Origin: Curtobacterium salicis | Lineage (GTDB): Bacteria; Actinomycetota; Actinomycetes; Actinomycetales; Microbacteriaceae | NCBI RefSeq assembly: GCF_011759505.1 | Contig: NZ_JAAOYO010000001.1 | Location: 744,001 to 808,000 of the forward strand | DNA: 64,000 nt | Direction of reading: 5' to 3' | In this document: in pieces, positions 9,226-19,541 of the stretch | Numbering within the stretch: position 1 is the first letter of the stretch | How the letters are laid out: every line of letters begins with the position of its first letter | Translations under genes and position numbers: made by a program | The notes under the pieces: generated by a model | The model's database searches: none | The model's input: the letters and a program-made list of their open reading frames with translations, nothing else | What the model was told of the DNA's origin: nothing

Positions 9226-11787
9226 CTAGCCCTTGATGGCGATGTTGACGAGCTTCGGCGCCCGGACGATCACCTTCACGATCTCCCGGTCCCCGATGTA
9301 CCGCTGCACCGCGTGCGACGAACGGGCGAGCTGCTCGAGCTCGTCGGCCTCGATCGACTTCGACACCTCGAACGAGTCGCGCACCTTGCCGTTGACCTGC
9401 ACGACCGCCGTCAGCGTCTCCTGCACGAGCAGCGTCGGGTCGGCCTTCCGCCACCCGAACGTCGCCACCGGGGAGTCGTAGCCGAGCGTCTGCCACATCT
9501 CCTCGCCGGTGTACGGCGCGAAGACGCTGAGGCCCAGGGCGATGGTCTCGGCGGCCTCACGGACGGCGGGGTCCGCGGCACCGGGGCCGCTGTCGATCGC
9601 CTTGCGGGTGACGTTCACCAGGTCCATGAGCCGTGCGATCACGACGTTGAACTTGAAGGACTCCATCAGCCCGGGGGCGTCGGCCAGGAACCGGTGGGTC
9701 GCCTGTCGGACGCTGCGGTCACCGGTGGACCAGACGGCGTCCGGCGTCGAGGTGACGTCGACGGCGATCCGGTAGGCGCGCGCCAGGAACCGTGCGGAGG
9801 CCGCGGGCGAGACGTCCTCCCAGTTGATGTCGTCCTCGGGCGGTCCGGCGAAGCCCATCACCAGACGGATCGCGTCGACCCCGTGCGCGTCGAGTTCGTC
9901 ACCGAGCGACACGCCACCCTTCGACTTCGACATCTTCGAGCCGCCGGAGAGCACCATGCCCTGGTTCAGCAGCGCCGAGAACGGCTCGGTGAAGTCGAGG
10001 TAGCCGAGGTCGAAGAGCACCTTCGTCACGAAGCGTGCGTAGAGCAGGTGCAGGATCGCGTGCTCGACACCACCGATGTACTGGTCGACCGGGGCCCACT
10101 TGTTGACGAGGGCCGGGTCGAACGCCTGCGTGTCGTCCTGCGGGGACAGGAAGCGCAGGAAGTACCAGGACGAGTCGACGAACGTGTCCATCGTGTCCGG
10201 GTCGCGGCGTGCCGGGCTGCCGTCGGCCGGGTTCGGGACGTTCACCCAGTCCGTCGCACCGCCGAGGGGCGAGGTGCCCTTCGGCTTGAGGTCGAGGCCC
10301 TCGGTGTCCGGCAGGACCACGGGGAGCTGGTCCTCGGGCACCGGGTACTGGGTGCCGTCCTCGCCGTGGATGATCGGGATCGGGGTGCCCCAGAAGCGCT
10401 GCCGCGAGATGAGCCAGTCGCGCAGGCGGTAGGTCTTCGCGGCGCGACCGGTGCCACGCTCCTCGAGCAGGCTGATCGCCGCGGTGATCGCGTGCTGCTT
10501 GCTCATGCCGTCGAGCGGCCCGGAGTTGATCATCCGACCGGCGCCCGTGAGGGCCTCGCCGGTGGCGAGCGGGTCGAGCGTGGGGACGTCGAAGTCGTCG
10601 AGCGTCGCCCCCTCCGGGATGACGGGGATCGCGCCGGTCACGGCGGCGTTCGTGTCGACGACGACCGTCACGGGCAGGTCGAAGGCGCGGGCGAAGTCCA
10701 GGTCGCGCTGGTCGTGCGCGGGGACGGCCATCACGGCACCGTGGCCGTAGTCGGCCAGGACGTAGTCGGCGGTCCAGAGCGGCAGGTGTTCCCCGGTCAG
10801 CGGGTGGATGGCCGTGCGGCCGAGCGGCACGCCGGTCTTCGGACGGTCGGCGTTCTGCCGGTCGATGTCCGAGGCCTTCTGGGTGGCGACCAGGTAGTCC
10901 TGGAACGCGGCGCGGGTGGCGTCGTCGACGGACGGGTCCGCGACGAGTTCGGCGGCCAGGTCGGAGTCCGGGGCGATGACCAGGAAGGTCACGCCGTGGA
11001 TGGTGTCCGGGCGGGTGGTGAACACGGTGACGGGTTCGTCACGGCCCTCGATGACGAAGTCGACGTCGGCACCGACCGAGCGGCCGATCCAGTTGCGCTG
11101 CATGGCGATGACCTTCGACGGCCACCGGCCCTCGAGCTGGTTCAGGTCGTCGAGCAGCCGGTCCGCGTAGTCCGTGATCTTGAAGTACCACTGCGTCAGC
11201 TTCTTCTTGACGACGACGGCGCCGGAGCGGTCCGAGGTGCCGTCGGGCAGGACCTGCTCGTTGGCCAGGACGGTCTGGTCCACCGGGTCCCAGTTGACCC
11301 AGCTGTCCTTCCGGTACGCCAGGCCCTTCTCGTACATCTTGAGGAACAGCCACTGGTTCCACTTGTAGTACTCGGGGTCCGAGGTGTGGATCTCCGTCGA
11401 CCAGTCGAACGACGGCGCGTAGCGCTTGAAGGACGCCTTCTGCTGCGCGATGTTCGCGTAGGTCCAGTCCTTCGGGTCGACACCGCGCTTGATGGCCGCG
11501 TTCTCGGCGGGCAGCCCGAAGGAGTCCCAACCGATCGGGTGCAGCACGTTGAAGCCCTGCTGGCGCCAGTAGCGCGCGACGAAGTCCCCGAGTGCCCAGT
11601 TCTCGGCGTGCCCCATGTGCAGGTCGCCGGACGGGTACGGGAACATCTCGAGGATGTACTTGCGCGGGCGCTTGTCGTCGGGGTCGGCGGTGAAGAGGCC
11701 GAGCTCTTCCCACCGCGCCTGCCACTTCTGCTGGATGCGCCGGAAGTCGTAGGTGTGCGGGTCCTCGACGTGCTGCTCGATGGTCAC
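9226..11787 (-). CDS. leuS: Leucyl-tRNA synthetase
   Basis: A class Ia aminoacyl-tRNA synthetase that charges tRNA-Leu. The HMGH form of the HIGH motif follows PYPSGDL, and [11 protein letters not shown] holds the KMSKS loop. The CP1 editing domain is inserted between them, and the C-terminal anticodon-binding and LeuRS-specific regions are present. The GTG at 11787 gives 853 residues. Upstream sequence is open to 11841 but shows no Shine-Dalgarno site; TATCGT ends 8 bp before the GTG, so leaderless initiation is plausible. The gene starts 50 bp after the cydC stop on the same strand. No T-box leader fits in that gap. Confidence 0.95.
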   Translation of the reverse strand: MTIEQHVEDPHTYDFRRIQQKWQARWEELGLFTADPDDKRPRKYILEMFPYPSGDLHMGHAENWALGDFVARYWRQQGFNVLHPIGWDSFGLPAENAAIKRGVDPKDWTYANIAQQKASFKRYAPSFDWSTEIHTSDPEYYKWNQWLFLKMYEKGLAYRKDSWVNWDPVDQTVLANEQVLPDGTSDRSGAVVVKKKLTQWYFKITDYADRLLDDLNQLEGRWPSKVIAMQRNWIGRSVGADVDFVIEGRDEPVTVFTTRPDTIHGVTFLVIAPDSDLAAELVADPSVDDATRAAFQDYLVATQKASDIDRQNADRPKTGVPLGRTAIHPLTGEHLPLWTADYVLADYGHGAVMAVPAHDQRDLDFARAFDLPVTVVVDTNAAVTGAIPVIPEGATLDDFDVPTLDPLATGEALTGAGRMINSGPLDGMSKQHAITAAISLLEERGTGRAAKTYRLRDWLISRQRFWGTPIPIIHGEDGTQYPVPEDQLPVVLPDTEGLDLKPKGTSPLGGATDWVNVPNPADGSPARRDPDTMDTFVDSSWYFLRFLSPQDDTQAFDPALVNKWAPVDQYIGGVEHAILHLLYARFVTKVLFDLGYLDFTEPFSALLNQGMVLSGGSKMSKSKGGVSLGDELDAHGVDAIRLVMGFAGPPEDDINWEDVSPAASARFLARAYRIAVDVTSTPDAVWSTGDRSVRQATHRFLADAPGLMESFKFNVVIARLMDLVNVTRKAIDSGPGAADPAVREAAETIALGLSVFAPYTGEEMWQTLGYDSPVATFGWRKADPTLLVQETLTAVVQVNGKVRDSFEVSKSIEADELEQLARSSHAVQRYIGDREIVKVIVRAPKLVNIAIKG

Positions 11788-11837
11788 GGTCGTCAACGAT
11801 ACAAGCCGGGAGGCACGTCCCGCGTCCGTGCGTCGGC

Positions 11838-13538
11838 TCACGCCGCGAGCAGGCGTCCGTCCCGCATCCGCAGGGTCCGGTCGACGAGGTCCGCGGGCAC
11901 CGGCACGTGCGACACGACGAGGAGGGTGCGTCCGGCAGCGCGGGCGGTCGTCACGAGGTCGCGGAGCACGGTGTCGCCGAGGTCGGGGTCGATGTCGGCG
12001 GTCGGCTCGTCGAGCACCAGGACCGGGAACGCGTGCAGGAGCGCCCGGGCCAAGGCCAGTCGGTGTGCCTGTCCGCCGGACACGAGCGAGCCGCGCTCCC
12101 CCACCCCGGCGTCGAGTCCGCCGCGCCGTCGGACCCAGTCGCCGAGCCCGACCCGGTCGAGCACGGCGAGCAGGTCCTCGTCCGTCGCGGTCTCCCGCGC
12201 GAAGAGCAGGTTCTGCCGGACGGACTGGTCGAAGACGAACGGGTCCTGTTCGATCAGCCCGACGCGGACGCGGACGGCGTCGGGGTGCATGCTCCGCGCC
12301 TCCGTCCCGTCGAGGGTGTAGCTGCCGGTGTGGTCGACGAAGCGGACGAGGGCGTCCACCAGCGTGGACTTGCCGGCTCCGCTCGGACCGCTGAGCACGA
12401 CGACCTCGCCGGGCTCCAAATCGAACGAGACCCCGTCGACCGCCGGCGTCGGTGCGCCCGGCCAGCGGACCGCCAGGTCACGGACCCGCACCGTGACGGT
12501 CGGCGGTGCGACGAGGTCCGCGGCACGGGCTGCGTCCTCGGGCTCGGGCACCAGGCCGACCGGCAGCTCCGCGGGGACCACCTGCTCGACGCGGTCGGCG
12601 GCGGCCCGGACGCGTCGGAGGGTGAGGACGGCGAGCGGGACCCCGCCGACGACCTCGAACAGGGCGAGCGGGACGAACACCGCCAGTGCCCAGAGCGGAC
12701 CGTCGAGGGCACCGGTGACGACGGCCGGGGCGCCGACGGCCAGGACGCCGAGGACCGCGGCCCCGCCGACCAGACCGACGAGTGCGCCGACGAGGGACTC
12801 GACCGCACCGCGGCGGCGGACGGCGCGGGTGACACGGTCGTCGAGCCGCGCGACCTGGGCGAGCCGTTCCTCCAGCGAGCCGTAGGCGACGAAGACGTCG
12901 AGCGTGCGGACGGTGTCGAGCACCAGGTTCGCGACGTGCCCGCGGTCGGCGGCGGTCTCGACGTCGGAGCGACGGGCGACCGCGGCCGTCACGAGCGTCC
13001 CGACCAGTGCGGCCACACCGAGGGCGAGCAGCAGCACGAGGGCGGCCGGGAGGGAGACGACCGCGACGGCGACGACGGAGAGCAGCGCGGTGACGCCCGC
13101 CGAGACGAGCGGTCCGACGACCCGGATCGGCAGGTCCTGCAGCCGGTCGGTGTCGGTGACGAGCCGCGTCATCAGGTCGCCGCGCCCGGTCGACCCGAGC
13201 CCGGCCGGCGCGACCGAGGCGAGCCGCCGGTACATCTCGGTGCGCACCACGGCGAGCTGCCGGAACGAGGCGTCGTGTCCGGCGAGCCGGTCGACGTAGC
13301 GGAACACGGCACGCCCGAGCGCGAAGGCCCGGACGCCCACCATGACGAGGGTCAGGTAGAGGATCGGCGGGTGCTCGGCGGCGCGGGTGATGAGGTACCC
13401 GCTCGCGGCGAGCAACGCGACCCCGCAGAGCGCGCTGAGCACGCCCGCGGCGACCGCCTTCGCCCAGCCGCGCCCACGGGGCAGGGCGAGCCGGAGGACG
13501 GAACGGGTGCGTGCCTCCCGGGCAGGGCCGCCGCTCAT
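11838..13538 (-). CDS. cydC: Thiol reductant ABC exporter subunit CydC
   Basis: One half of the heterodimeric CydDC exporter, which moves glutathione or cysteine-type thiols outward and is needed to assemble cytochrome bd. The 566-residue protein has an N-terminal six-helix membrane domain followed by an ATPase domain with GPSGAGKST (Walker A), [15 protein letters not shown] (signature) and [11 protein letters not shown] (Walker B). All catalytic motifs are intact. The ATG overlaps the cydD stop (ATGA) and has an AGGAGG ribosome site 8 bp upstream, one of the strongest in the window. It is the last gene of the cydABDC operon. Confidence 0.92.
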   Translation of the reverse strand: MSGGPAREARTRSVLRLALPRGRGWAKAVAAGVLSALCGVALLAASGYLITRAAEHPPILYLTLVMVGVRAFALGRAVFRYVDRLAGHDASFRQLAVVRTEMYRRLASVAPAGLGSTGRGDLMTRLVTDTDRLQDLPIRVVGPLVSAGVTALLSVVAVAVVSLPAALVLLLALGVAALVGTLVTAAVARRSDVETAADRGHVANLVLDTVRTLDVFVAYGSLEERLAQVARLDDRVTRAVRRRGAVESLVGALVGLVGGAAVLGVLAVGAPAVVTGALDGPLWALAVFVPLALFEVVGGVPLAVLTLRRVRAAADRVEQVVPAELPVGLVPEPEDAARAADLVAPPTVTVRVRDLAVRWPGAPTPAVDGVSFDLEPGEVVVLSGPSGAGKSTLVDALVRFVDHTGSYTLDGTEARSMHPDAVRVRVGLIEQDPFVFDQSVRQNLLFARETATDEDLLAVLDRVGLGDWVRRRGGLDAGVGERGSLVSGGQAHRLALARALLHAFPVLVLDEPTADIDPDLGDTVLRDLVTTARAAGRTLLVVSHVPVPADLVDRTLRMRDGRLLAA

Positions 13539-15235
13539 GCGGACACCTCCTGCGGCGACCGGTGGGACGAGACCGTGACGGATCCGGAGGCGCGGATCGC
13601 GACGACGACGTCGGCCGCGGCCACGACGGCGGGTCGGTGGCTCGCGACGACGACGACCGCCCCCGCGTCCGCCAGTCGGCGGAGGGCGGCGACGACCTGC
13701 GCCTCGGACTCCGCGTCGAGGGCGGAGGTCGGCTCGTCGAGGAGCACCAGCGGGGTGTGCTGCCGGGTCGCGCGGTACAGCCCGCGCGCGACGGCGACGC
13801 GCTGCGCCTGCCCGCCGGACAGTCCGGATCCGCCGCTGCCGACCGGGAGGCCCGGGTCGACTCCCAGCCCCACCGCTCCGAGGGCACGCCGCACGTCCGC
13901 CGTGTCCGGATCGGCGGTGAGGGCGACGTTCTCGGCGACCGTGCCGCGCACCAGGCGCGGACGCTGGTCGACCCAGGTGGTGCGGTCGCGGGCCGGCAGG
14001 TCGGCGCGGCCGGGCACCGTGACCGTGCCGTCGGCAGGGAGGACGCCGCGGATCGCGGCGATCAGGCTGGACTTGCCGGAGCCGCTCGGGCCGGAGAGTG
14101 CGACGACGGTGCCGGCCGGCGCGGTGAGGTCGACCGGGCCGATGACCGTGTCGGGGCGGTGCACGGTGACCCCGAGGAGCACGAGGGCTGCGGCGTCGAC
14201 GGACGCGGCGACGGGCGCGGCATCGACGGGCGCGGCATCGACGGTCCGCGACGGACCGCTGTCCGACTCGTCCGACTCGTCGAGCACGTCGAGGACCGCC
14301 TGTGACGCAGCCACCCCGTCCTGTGCCGCGTGGAAGTCGGCGCCGACCTGCCGGATCGGGGCGAACGCCTCCGGGGCGAGGACCAGCACGAACATCGCCG
14401 CACCGAGCCCGAGCGAGCCGTCGACCAGGCGGATGCCGATCGAGACCGCGACGAGCGCGACGGACAGGCTCGCGGCGAGCTCGAGGGCGAAGCCGCTGAC
14501 GAACGACAGCCGCAGCACGCCGATGGTGCCCTGGCGGTACTCGTCCGTGACCTGCCCGATCCGGCCGACCTGGCGGCGGGCACGACCGAACACCTTGAGG
14601 GTCGCGAGTCCCTCGACCGCCTCGGTGAAGGCCCCGCCGAGACGGGCGAGCGCGTCGGCCTGCCGCTGCTGCAGCGATCGTGTGGCGAGCCCGATGAGCA
14701 CCATGAAGACCGGGATGACCGGCATCGCACACACGATCACGACCGCGCTCGTCAGGTCGCCGAAGCCGATCGCGACGAGCAGCAGCGGCGTGGCGACCGC
14801 GGTGAGCGCGAGCTGTGGCAGGTAGCGGCCGAAGTAGGCGTCGAGGGCGTCGAGTCCGGGTCCGAGCGTGGTGGCGAAACCGGCGCTCGACCGACCGGAG
14901 AGCCACCCGGGGCCCCGGTCGGCCGCGCGCCGGAGCACGGCGGCGCGGAGCTCGCTCTTCACACGAGCGCCCGCGCGGGCGGCGAGGTCGTCGGTCGCCC
15001 AGGCCGCGACCGCGCGGAGCAGGAACGCCCCGCCGAGCAGGGCGAGCGTGCCGGCGAACGTGGTGGGGACGACGCCGGCACGGACGGCGTCGACGACCTG
15101 GGTCACCGCGGCCGCGATCCCCCACGCGATCGCGATGCTCGCGATCGTCCGGACGGCGCCGGTGCCCGCGGCGGCCACGACGAAGCCGCGCGCCGTCCGG
15201 GACAGACGGAGCAGGCGGGGATCGAGCGGCTTCAC
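13535..15235 (-). CDS. cydD: Thiol reductant ABC exporter subunit CydD
   Basis: The partner half-transporter of CydC, also 566 residues, with an N-terminal membrane domain and a C-terminal nucleotide-binding domain. Motifs seen are GPSGSGKSS (Walker A), LSGGQAQRVAVARGL (signature) and LLDEPTSALD (Walker B). An acidic linker (LDESDESDSGP) precedes a short repeat, VDAAPVDAAPVAA, before the ATPase domain. The start lies 13 bp after the cydB stop, and cydC follows with a 4-bp overlap. The order cydA-cydB-cydD-cydC makes the oxidase and its maturation transporter one transcription unit. Confidence 0.92.
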   Translation of the reverse strand: MKPLDPRLLRLSRTARGFVVAAAGTGAVRTIASIAIAWGIAAAVTQVVDAVRAGVVPTTFAGTLALLGGAFLLRAVAAWATDDLAARAGARVKSELRAAVLRRAADRGPGWLSGRSSAGFATTLGPGLDALDAYFGRYLPQLALTAVATPLLLVAIGFGDLTSAVVIVCAMPVIPVFMVLIGLATRSLQQRQADALARLGGAFTEAVEGLATLKVFGRARRQVGRIGQVTDEYRQGTIGVLRLSFVSGFALELAASLSVALVAVSIGIRLVDGSLGLGAAMFVLVLAPEAFAPIRQVGADFHAAQDGVAASQAVLDVLDESDESDSGPSRTVDAAPVDAAPVAASVDAAALVLLGVTVHRPDTVIGPVDLTAPAGTVVALSGPSGSGKSSLIAAIRGVLPADGTVTVPGRADLPARDRTTWVDQRPRLVRGTVAENVALTADPDTADVRRALGAVGLGVDPGLPVGSGGSGLSGGQAQRVAVARGLYRATRQHTPLVLLDEPTSALDAESEAQVVAALRRLADAGAVVVVASHRPAVVAAADVVVAIRASGSVTVSSHRSPQEVSA

Positions 15236-15248
15236 ACGTGCCTCCTGG

Positions 15249-16253
15249 TCAGTGCGCGGCCTGCGCGACGGTGGCGCGCGAGACCCGCTTGCGGAAGACC
15301 CAGTACGTCCACGCCTGGTAGGCGAGCACGAGCGGGATGCAGACCAGTGCGACCCAGCTCATCACCGTCAGCGTGTAGCTGCCGGACGAGGCGTTGGCGA
15401 CGGTCAGGCTGTTCGCCGGGTCGTTCGTGGCGGGCATGACGTCCGGGAACACCGCGGTGAACATCGCCAGGACGACCGCCGCGATGGTGACGGCCATCAG
15501 GGTGAAGGCACGTCCCTCCCGGCCGCGTGCGGCACAGAGGACCGCGACGACCAGGGCCACGGCGCCGACGGCCGACAGCACGAGCGACGCCGGGGTGGAC
15601 CGGACCAGCGCCATCGTCACCAGGAACACGGCGGCGACCACGATCGTGACGACGCCGGCCCGCTTCGCCAGACGCATCGCCCGCTCGCGCATCTCCCCCT
15701 CGGTCTTCAGCGCCACGAACACGACGCCGTGGGTGAAGAAGACCAGCAGTGTCGTGGCACCGGCCAGCAGCGCGAAGGGGTTCAGCAGGTCGAACAGCGT
15801 GCCGGTGTAGTTGTGGCCGGAGTCCATCGGGATCCCGCGGACGACGTTGCCGAACGCGACGCCCCAGAGGAACGACGGCACCGCGCTGCCGACCACGATC
15901 ATCAGGTCGAACCGGCGCTTCCACGCCAGGTGCTTGTTCTGGTGCCGGTACTCGAACGACACCCCGCGGAGGATCAGGGCGGCGAGGATGAGCAGCAGCG
16001 CCAGGTAGAAGCCGGAGAACATCGTCGCGTACCACTCGGGGAAGGCGGCGAAGAGGCAGGCTCCGGCGACGATCACCCAGGTCTCGTTGAGGTCCCACAC
16101 GGGGCCGATCGTGTTGATGAGCACACGGCGGTCGGTGTCGTCCTTGCCGAGGAACGGCAGGGACATGCCGACACCGAAGTCGAACCCGTCGAGCACGAAG
16201 TACCCGACGAAGAAGAGTCCGACGATCGCGAACCACAGAACGGGCAGGTCCAT
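15249..16253 (-). CDS. cydB: Cytochrome bd ubiquinol/menaquinol oxidase subunit II
   Basis: The smaller subunit of the bd-type terminal oxidase, which reduces O2 to water without pumping protons and works at low oxygen. The 334 residues form about eight membrane helices. The N-terminal FFVGYFVLDGFDFGVG signature and the GPVWDLNETWV segment are characteristic of CydB. It is encoded 18 bp after cydA on the same strand and is followed by cydD. Confidence 0.95.
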   Translation of the reverse strand: MDLPVLWFAIVGLFFVGYFVLDGFDFGVGMSLPFLGKDDTDRRVLINTIGPVWDLNETWVIVAGACLFAAFPEWYATMFSGFYLALLLILAALILRGVSFEYRHQNKHLAWKRRFDLMIVVGSAVPSFLWGVAFGNVVRGIPMDSGHNYTGTLFDLLNPFALLAGATTLLVFFTHGVVFVALKTEGEMRERAMRLAKRAGVVTIVVAAVFLVTMALVRSTPASLVLSAVGAVALVVAVLCAARGREGRAFTLMAVTIAAVVLAMFTAVFPDVMPATNDPANSLTVANASSGSYTLTVMSWVALVCIPLVLAYQAWTYWVFRKRVSRATVAQAAH

Positions 16254-16271
16254 CTCAGGCAGCTTCCATCT

Positions 16272-17684
16272 CTAGTAGACCGTCACTTCGTGCTTGACCT
16301 CGCCGGTCTCCGCGTCGACCTCGGCCGGGGCGGCCGGGCCCTCCTGGGCGACCTTCTTGATGAGCCGGAACTCGACGACGGCGAGGGATCCGTAGATGAG
16401 GGTGAACACGACGAGCGAGATGAGGACCTCGAGACCCGTCACGTTCGGGGAGACACCGTCGGCCGTCTTCAGCAGGCCGAACACGAGCCACGGCTGGCGA
16501 CCCATCTCGGTGAAGACCCAGCCGACGATCATGGCGGCCATCGGCAGCGGCACGGCCCAGATCGCGATCCGCCAGATCCAGCGCTGCCGGGGGAAGCGGC
16601 CACCGCGCGTCAGCCAGAGCCCGGCGAGCGAGACCATCACGGCACCGACCCCGAGGGCGATCATCCAGCGGAAGGACCAGTAGGTCACCCAGATGACCGG
16701 CTTGTAGTTCCCGGGGCCGTACACCTGCGTGTACTGCGCCTGCAGGTCGTTGATGCCCTCGACCGTCCCGGTGAAGGTGTGCGTCGACAGGAACGACAGC
16801 AGGTAGGGCACGCGGATCGAGAAGAGCTCCCGGACGCCGTCTGGCGTGCCGAGGGTGAAGATCGAGAACGAGGCGTCCTTGCCGGTGGCGGTGTTGTACA
16901 GCGCCTCGGCCGCGGCCATCTTCATCGGCTGCGTGTCGACCATGGTGAGACCGAGCTGGTCGCCGGTGAGGACCGTCAGCGCGCCGGCGGCGACCATCGT
17001 CCAGAGACCGAACTTCAGCGCCGGCATCATCGTCTCGAGGTTCTGGTTGCGCGACAGGTGGTAGGCGGCGACCGAGATGATCACGCCGGCGGCGACCATG
17101 AAGCACGCGAAGACCGTGTGCGGGAAGGCGGCCAGGGCGACCTTGTTGCCGAGGACGGCCCAGATGTCGGTGAGTTCGGCGCGGCCCTTGGCCTCGTTGA
17201 TCGCGTAGCCGACCGGGTGCTGCATGAACGCGTTGGCGGCGATGATGAAGTACGCCGACATGATCGTGCCCGCGCTGACGCACCAGATGCTCGCCAGGTG
17301 CAGCTTCTTCGGCAGGCGGTCCCAACCGAAGATCCAGACGCCGATGAACGCTGCCTCGAAGAAGAACGCCAGGATCCCCTCGAGCGCGAGCGGGGCGCCG
17401 AAGACGTCTCCGACGAAGCGGGAGTAGTCCGACCAGTTCATGCCGAACTGGAACTCCTGCACGATCCCGGTGACGACCCCCATCGCGAAGTTGATGAGGA
17501 AGATGCGTCCGAAGAAGCGGGTCAGCTGCAGGTAGTGCGCGCGCCCGGTCCGGACCCAGGCGGTCTGGAACACCGCGACGACGACGGCCATGCCGATCGT
17601 CAGCGGGACGAAGAGGAAGTGGTAGATCGTCGTCAGACCGAACTGCCACCGCGACAGCAGGAGCGGGTCCAGGAGGTCGTTCAT
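16272..17684 (-). CDS. cydA: Cytochrome bd oxidase subunit I
   Basis: The catalytic heme-bearing subunit of cytochrome bd oxidase. The ATG at 17684 gives 470 residues, which suggests the short Q-loop form. The expected heme b595 ligand is His22 in TTIYHFLFVP. Other family marks are FGMNWSDYSRFVG, the KFGLWTMVAAG region and EMGRQPWLVFG. The open frame continues to 17783, but the ATG at 17684 starts the conserved N-terminus. A TACCGT element ends 6 bp upstream with TTGTCG 18 bp before it, so a leaderless promoter is likely. A palindromic GTGCAC pair lies further upstream. Confidence 0.95.
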   Translation of the reverse strand: MNDLLDPLLLSRWQFGLTTIYHFLFVPLTIGMAVVVAVFQTAWVRTGRAHYLQLTRFFGRIFLINFAMGVVTGIVQEFQFGMNWSDYSRFVGDVFGAPLALEGILAFFFEAAFIGVWIFGWDRLPKKLHLASIWCVSAGTIMSAYFIIAANAFMQHPVGYAINEAKGRAELTDIWAVLGNKVALAAFPHTVFACFMVAAGVIISVAAYHLSRNQNLETMMPALKFGLWTMVAAGALTVLTGDQLGLTMVDTQPMKMAAAEALYNTATGKDASFSIFTLGTPDGVRELFSIRVPYLLSFLSTHTFTGTVEGINDLQAQYTQVYGPGNYKPVIWVTYWSFRWMIALGVGAVMVSLAGLWLTRGGRFPRQRWIWRIAIWAVPLPMAAMIVGWVFTEMGRQPWLVFGLLKTADGVSPNVTGLEVLISLVVFTLIYGSLAVVEFRLIKKVAQEGPAAPAEVDAETGEVKHEVTVY

Positions 17685-17690
17685 GCTTCG

Positions 17691-17720
17691 ACGGTACTGT
17701 TCCGGAGCGCGGTTCGACAA
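17691..17720 (-). promoter_or_regulatory. Candidate cydA promoter
   Basis: On the minus strand TTGTCG (17720-17715) and TACCGT (17696-17691) are separated by 18 bp. TACCGT ends 6 bp before the cydA ATG, which would place the transcription start at the start codon. Confidence 0.5.
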
Positions 17721-17735
17721 GTTGTAGAGCCATCT

Positions 17736-17752
17736 CGTGCACGAACGTGCAC
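17736..17752. promoter_or_regulatory. Candidate operator upstream of cydA
   Basis: Two CGTGCAC copies, 17736-17742 and 17746-17752, flank a 3-bp spacer and form a near-perfect palindrome. The pair sits about 16 bp upstream of the proposed cydA -35 element, where an activator or repressor could act. The cognate regulator is not identifiable here. Confidence 0.35.
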
Positions 17753-17807
17753 GGCCTCTGCACGGCACAACCGTGCGGAACAAGTGTCACGCACACCGGC
17801 ACCCGGA

Positions 17808-17850
17808 ACGACGACAGGCGCCGGGCTGGTTGCCCGACGCCTGTCGTCGT
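17808..17850 (-). terminator. Terminator of the osmoprotectant transporter operon
   Basis: A long hairpin with 19-nt arms (ACGACGACAGGCG to CGCCTGTCGTCGT plus inner pairs) and a TGGTT loop, with one wobble pair. It begins 42 bp past the stop of the substrate-binding protein gene on the minus strand. Confidence 0.75.
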
Positions 17851-17892
17851 GGACCCCGCGAGACGACGCGGGAACCGGGGTGTTGGTGCTGC

Positions 17893-18816
17893 CTAGAGCA
17901 GGCCCTCGTCGGTCAGGAAGTCCTTCGCGATGGTCGAGGCCTTCTCCTTGTCGACGGTGCTCTTCGTGTTGAGCTCGATGAGCGCGTCGGTCGTCAGGAC
18001 CTTGCTCACCTTGTCGATGTCCGCGGCGGCCTTGTCGTCGACCTTGCTCGAGACGACCGGGGTGACGTTCTGCGGCACGATGAGGTTCTTCGGGTCCTTG
18101 AGGGTCACGAAGTCGTTCGCCTTGATGCTCGGGTCGGCGGTGTAGATGTCCGCGAGCTGCACGGTGCCGTCCTTCAGCGCCTTGACGGTCAGGGCTCCGC
18201 CGGAGTCCTCGATCGCCTTGGACTGGACCGTCACGCCGTAGACCGACTTCAGGCCCTTCGGACCGTACGGGCGGGTCTGGTTCTCGGAGTTCGCACCGAC
18301 CGTCAGCGTGCCCTTGACCTTCGACAGGTCGGCGAGGCTCGTCACGTCGTTGTCCTCGGAGAACTTCTTCGTGACGGTGTAGCTGTCCTGGTCGGTGGCG
18401 TCGGCGGCGTCCAGCGCGCGGAGGCCCTTCGGCAGCGAGCTCTTCAGACCGTCGGCGATCTCGGCCTCGGACTTCGCGGTGGAGTTCTTGTCGTAGTACT
18501 GCAGCAGGTTGCCGCCGTACTCCGGCATGACGTCGATCGCGCCCTTCTGGAGCTGCGGGAGGTAGACCTCGCGCTGACCGATGTTGAAGTTGCGCTTCAC
18601 CTGGAAGCCGTCCTTCTCGAGGACCTGGGCGTAGAGCTCGGCGATGATCTCGTTCGAGTAGTACTGCTGCGACCCGACGACGATCGTCTTCGAGTCGGAG
18701 GAGGCGCTGGAGCCGCTGTCGAGCGGGCTGCTGGAGGAGCAGCCGGCGAGGGCGGCGGCCACGCCGACGGCGACCGCGGCGGCGATGCCGGCGCGGAGCT
18801 TGGGTGCTGTGATCAC
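17893..18816 (-). CDS. Osmoprotectant ABC transporter substrate-binding lipoprotein
   Basis: A 307-residue extracellular lipoprotein of the OpuAC/ProX family, expected to bind glycine betaine, choline or another quaternary amine. The N-terminus has a signal helix and the lipobox LAGC, followed by a Ser-rich linker. The mature part begins KTIVVGSQQYYSNEIIAELY, with the family segments QKGAIDVMPEYGGNLL and QLADIYTADPSI. The GTG start overlaps the upstream permease stop (GTGA). It is the last gene of a four-gene operon and is followed by a strong terminator. The substrate is inferred from the family and not readable from the sequence. Confidence 0.85.
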   Translation of the reverse strand: MITAPKLRAGIAAAVAVGVAAALAGCSSSSPLDSGSSASSDSKTIVVGSQQYYSNEIIAELYAQVLEKDGFQVKRNFNIGQREVYLPQLQKGAIDVMPEYGGNLLQYYDKNSTAKSEAEIADGLKSSLPKGLRALDAADATDQDSYTVTKKFSEDNDVTSLADLSKVKGTLTVGANSENQTRPYGPKGLKSVYGVTVQSKAIEDSGGALTVKALKDGTVQLADIYTADPSIKANDFVTLKDPKNLIVPQNVTPVVSSKVDDKAAADIDKVSKVLTTDALIELNTKSTVDKEKASTIAKDFLTDEGLL

Positions 18817-19541
18817 GAGGGGGTTCCTTCCGGGATGGGGGTGTGGGGCCGCTCACGCGATCCCGAGCGTCGCCGTGTCGGACGTTCGGCGACGCCCGCG
18901 GGCACCACCGCCCGCTGGAGCACGGAGAAGACGATCTCGAACGCGATCGCGAGTGCGATCACGAGGATGGAGGCGCCGAGCATCATGGCGTAGTCCTGGG
19001 TCTTGAGCCCGAGGAACACGTAGCCGCCGAGTCCACCCGAGCCGACGTACGCGGCGAGGGTGGCGGTGGCGACGACCTGGAGCACGGCGGCACGGACGCC
19101 ACCGACGAGCAGCGGCAGGCCGAGCGGGATCTCGACCCTGGTCAGGATCTGCCACCCGGTCATGCCCTGCGCGCGGGCGGCGTCGACGGTCACCGGTTCG
19201 ACGGACTCGATCCCGGCGTACGCACCGGCGAGGACCGACGGGATCGCCAGGACGACGAGCGCGAGCAGGGGCGCCTGCAGGTTGGCGCCGAGCAGGAGGC
19301 CCACCAGGGTGAGCACGCCGAGCGTCGGCAGCGCACGGATGCCGCCGGAGAGGGCGATCGCGAAGCCGCGGACCTTTCCGGTGTGGCCGATGGCGTAGCC
19401 GATCGGGATGGCGATCACCGACGCGATGAGGACCGCGAGCAGCGAGATCCAGATGTGTTCCCAGAGTCGCTCGGGGACCGCGTCGGGACCGGCGTAGTTG
19501 GCGGGGTCGAACACCCAGCCGAAGGCCTGGCCGATGATCAT
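18813..19541 (-). CDS. Osmoprotectant ABC transporter permease (second)
   Basis: A 242-residue BPD-type permease of the OpuC/ProW class with about six membrane helices. It starts MIIGQAFGWVFDP and has GGIRALPTLGVLTLVGLLLG and a coupling motif region (EPVTVDAARAQGMTGWQIL), where the EAA-type loop contacts the ATPase. The ATG at 19541 has a GGAGG site upstream and overlaps the stop of the first permease (ATGA); its own stop overlaps the binding-protein GTG. The basic C-terminal tail is Arg-rich. It pairs with the upstream permease as a heterodimer. Confidence 0.85.
   Translation of the reverse strand: MIIGQAFGWVFDPANYAGPDAVPERLWEHIWISLLAVLIASVIAIPIGYAIGHTGKVRGFAIALSGGIRALPTLGVLTLVGLLLGANLQAPLLALVVLAIPSVLAGAYAGIESVEPVTVDAARAQGMTGWQILTRVEIPLGLPLLVGGVRAAVLQVVATATLAAYVGSGGLGGYVFLGLKTQDYAMMLGASILVIALAIAFEIVFSVLQRAVVPAGVAERPTRRRSGSRERPHTPIPEGTPS

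Noticed and set aside
11788..11837. T-box leader upstream of leuS
   Set aside because: Only 50 bp separate cydC from leuS, too short for a T-box, and no T-box sequence is seen.
11838..15125. A 1095-codon frame that appears to fuse a cydD-length region to cydC
   Set aside because: The upstream two-fifths are an out-of-frame reading of cydD. CydC starts at the ATG at 13538 with a strong ribosome site and a 4-bp overlap with cydD.
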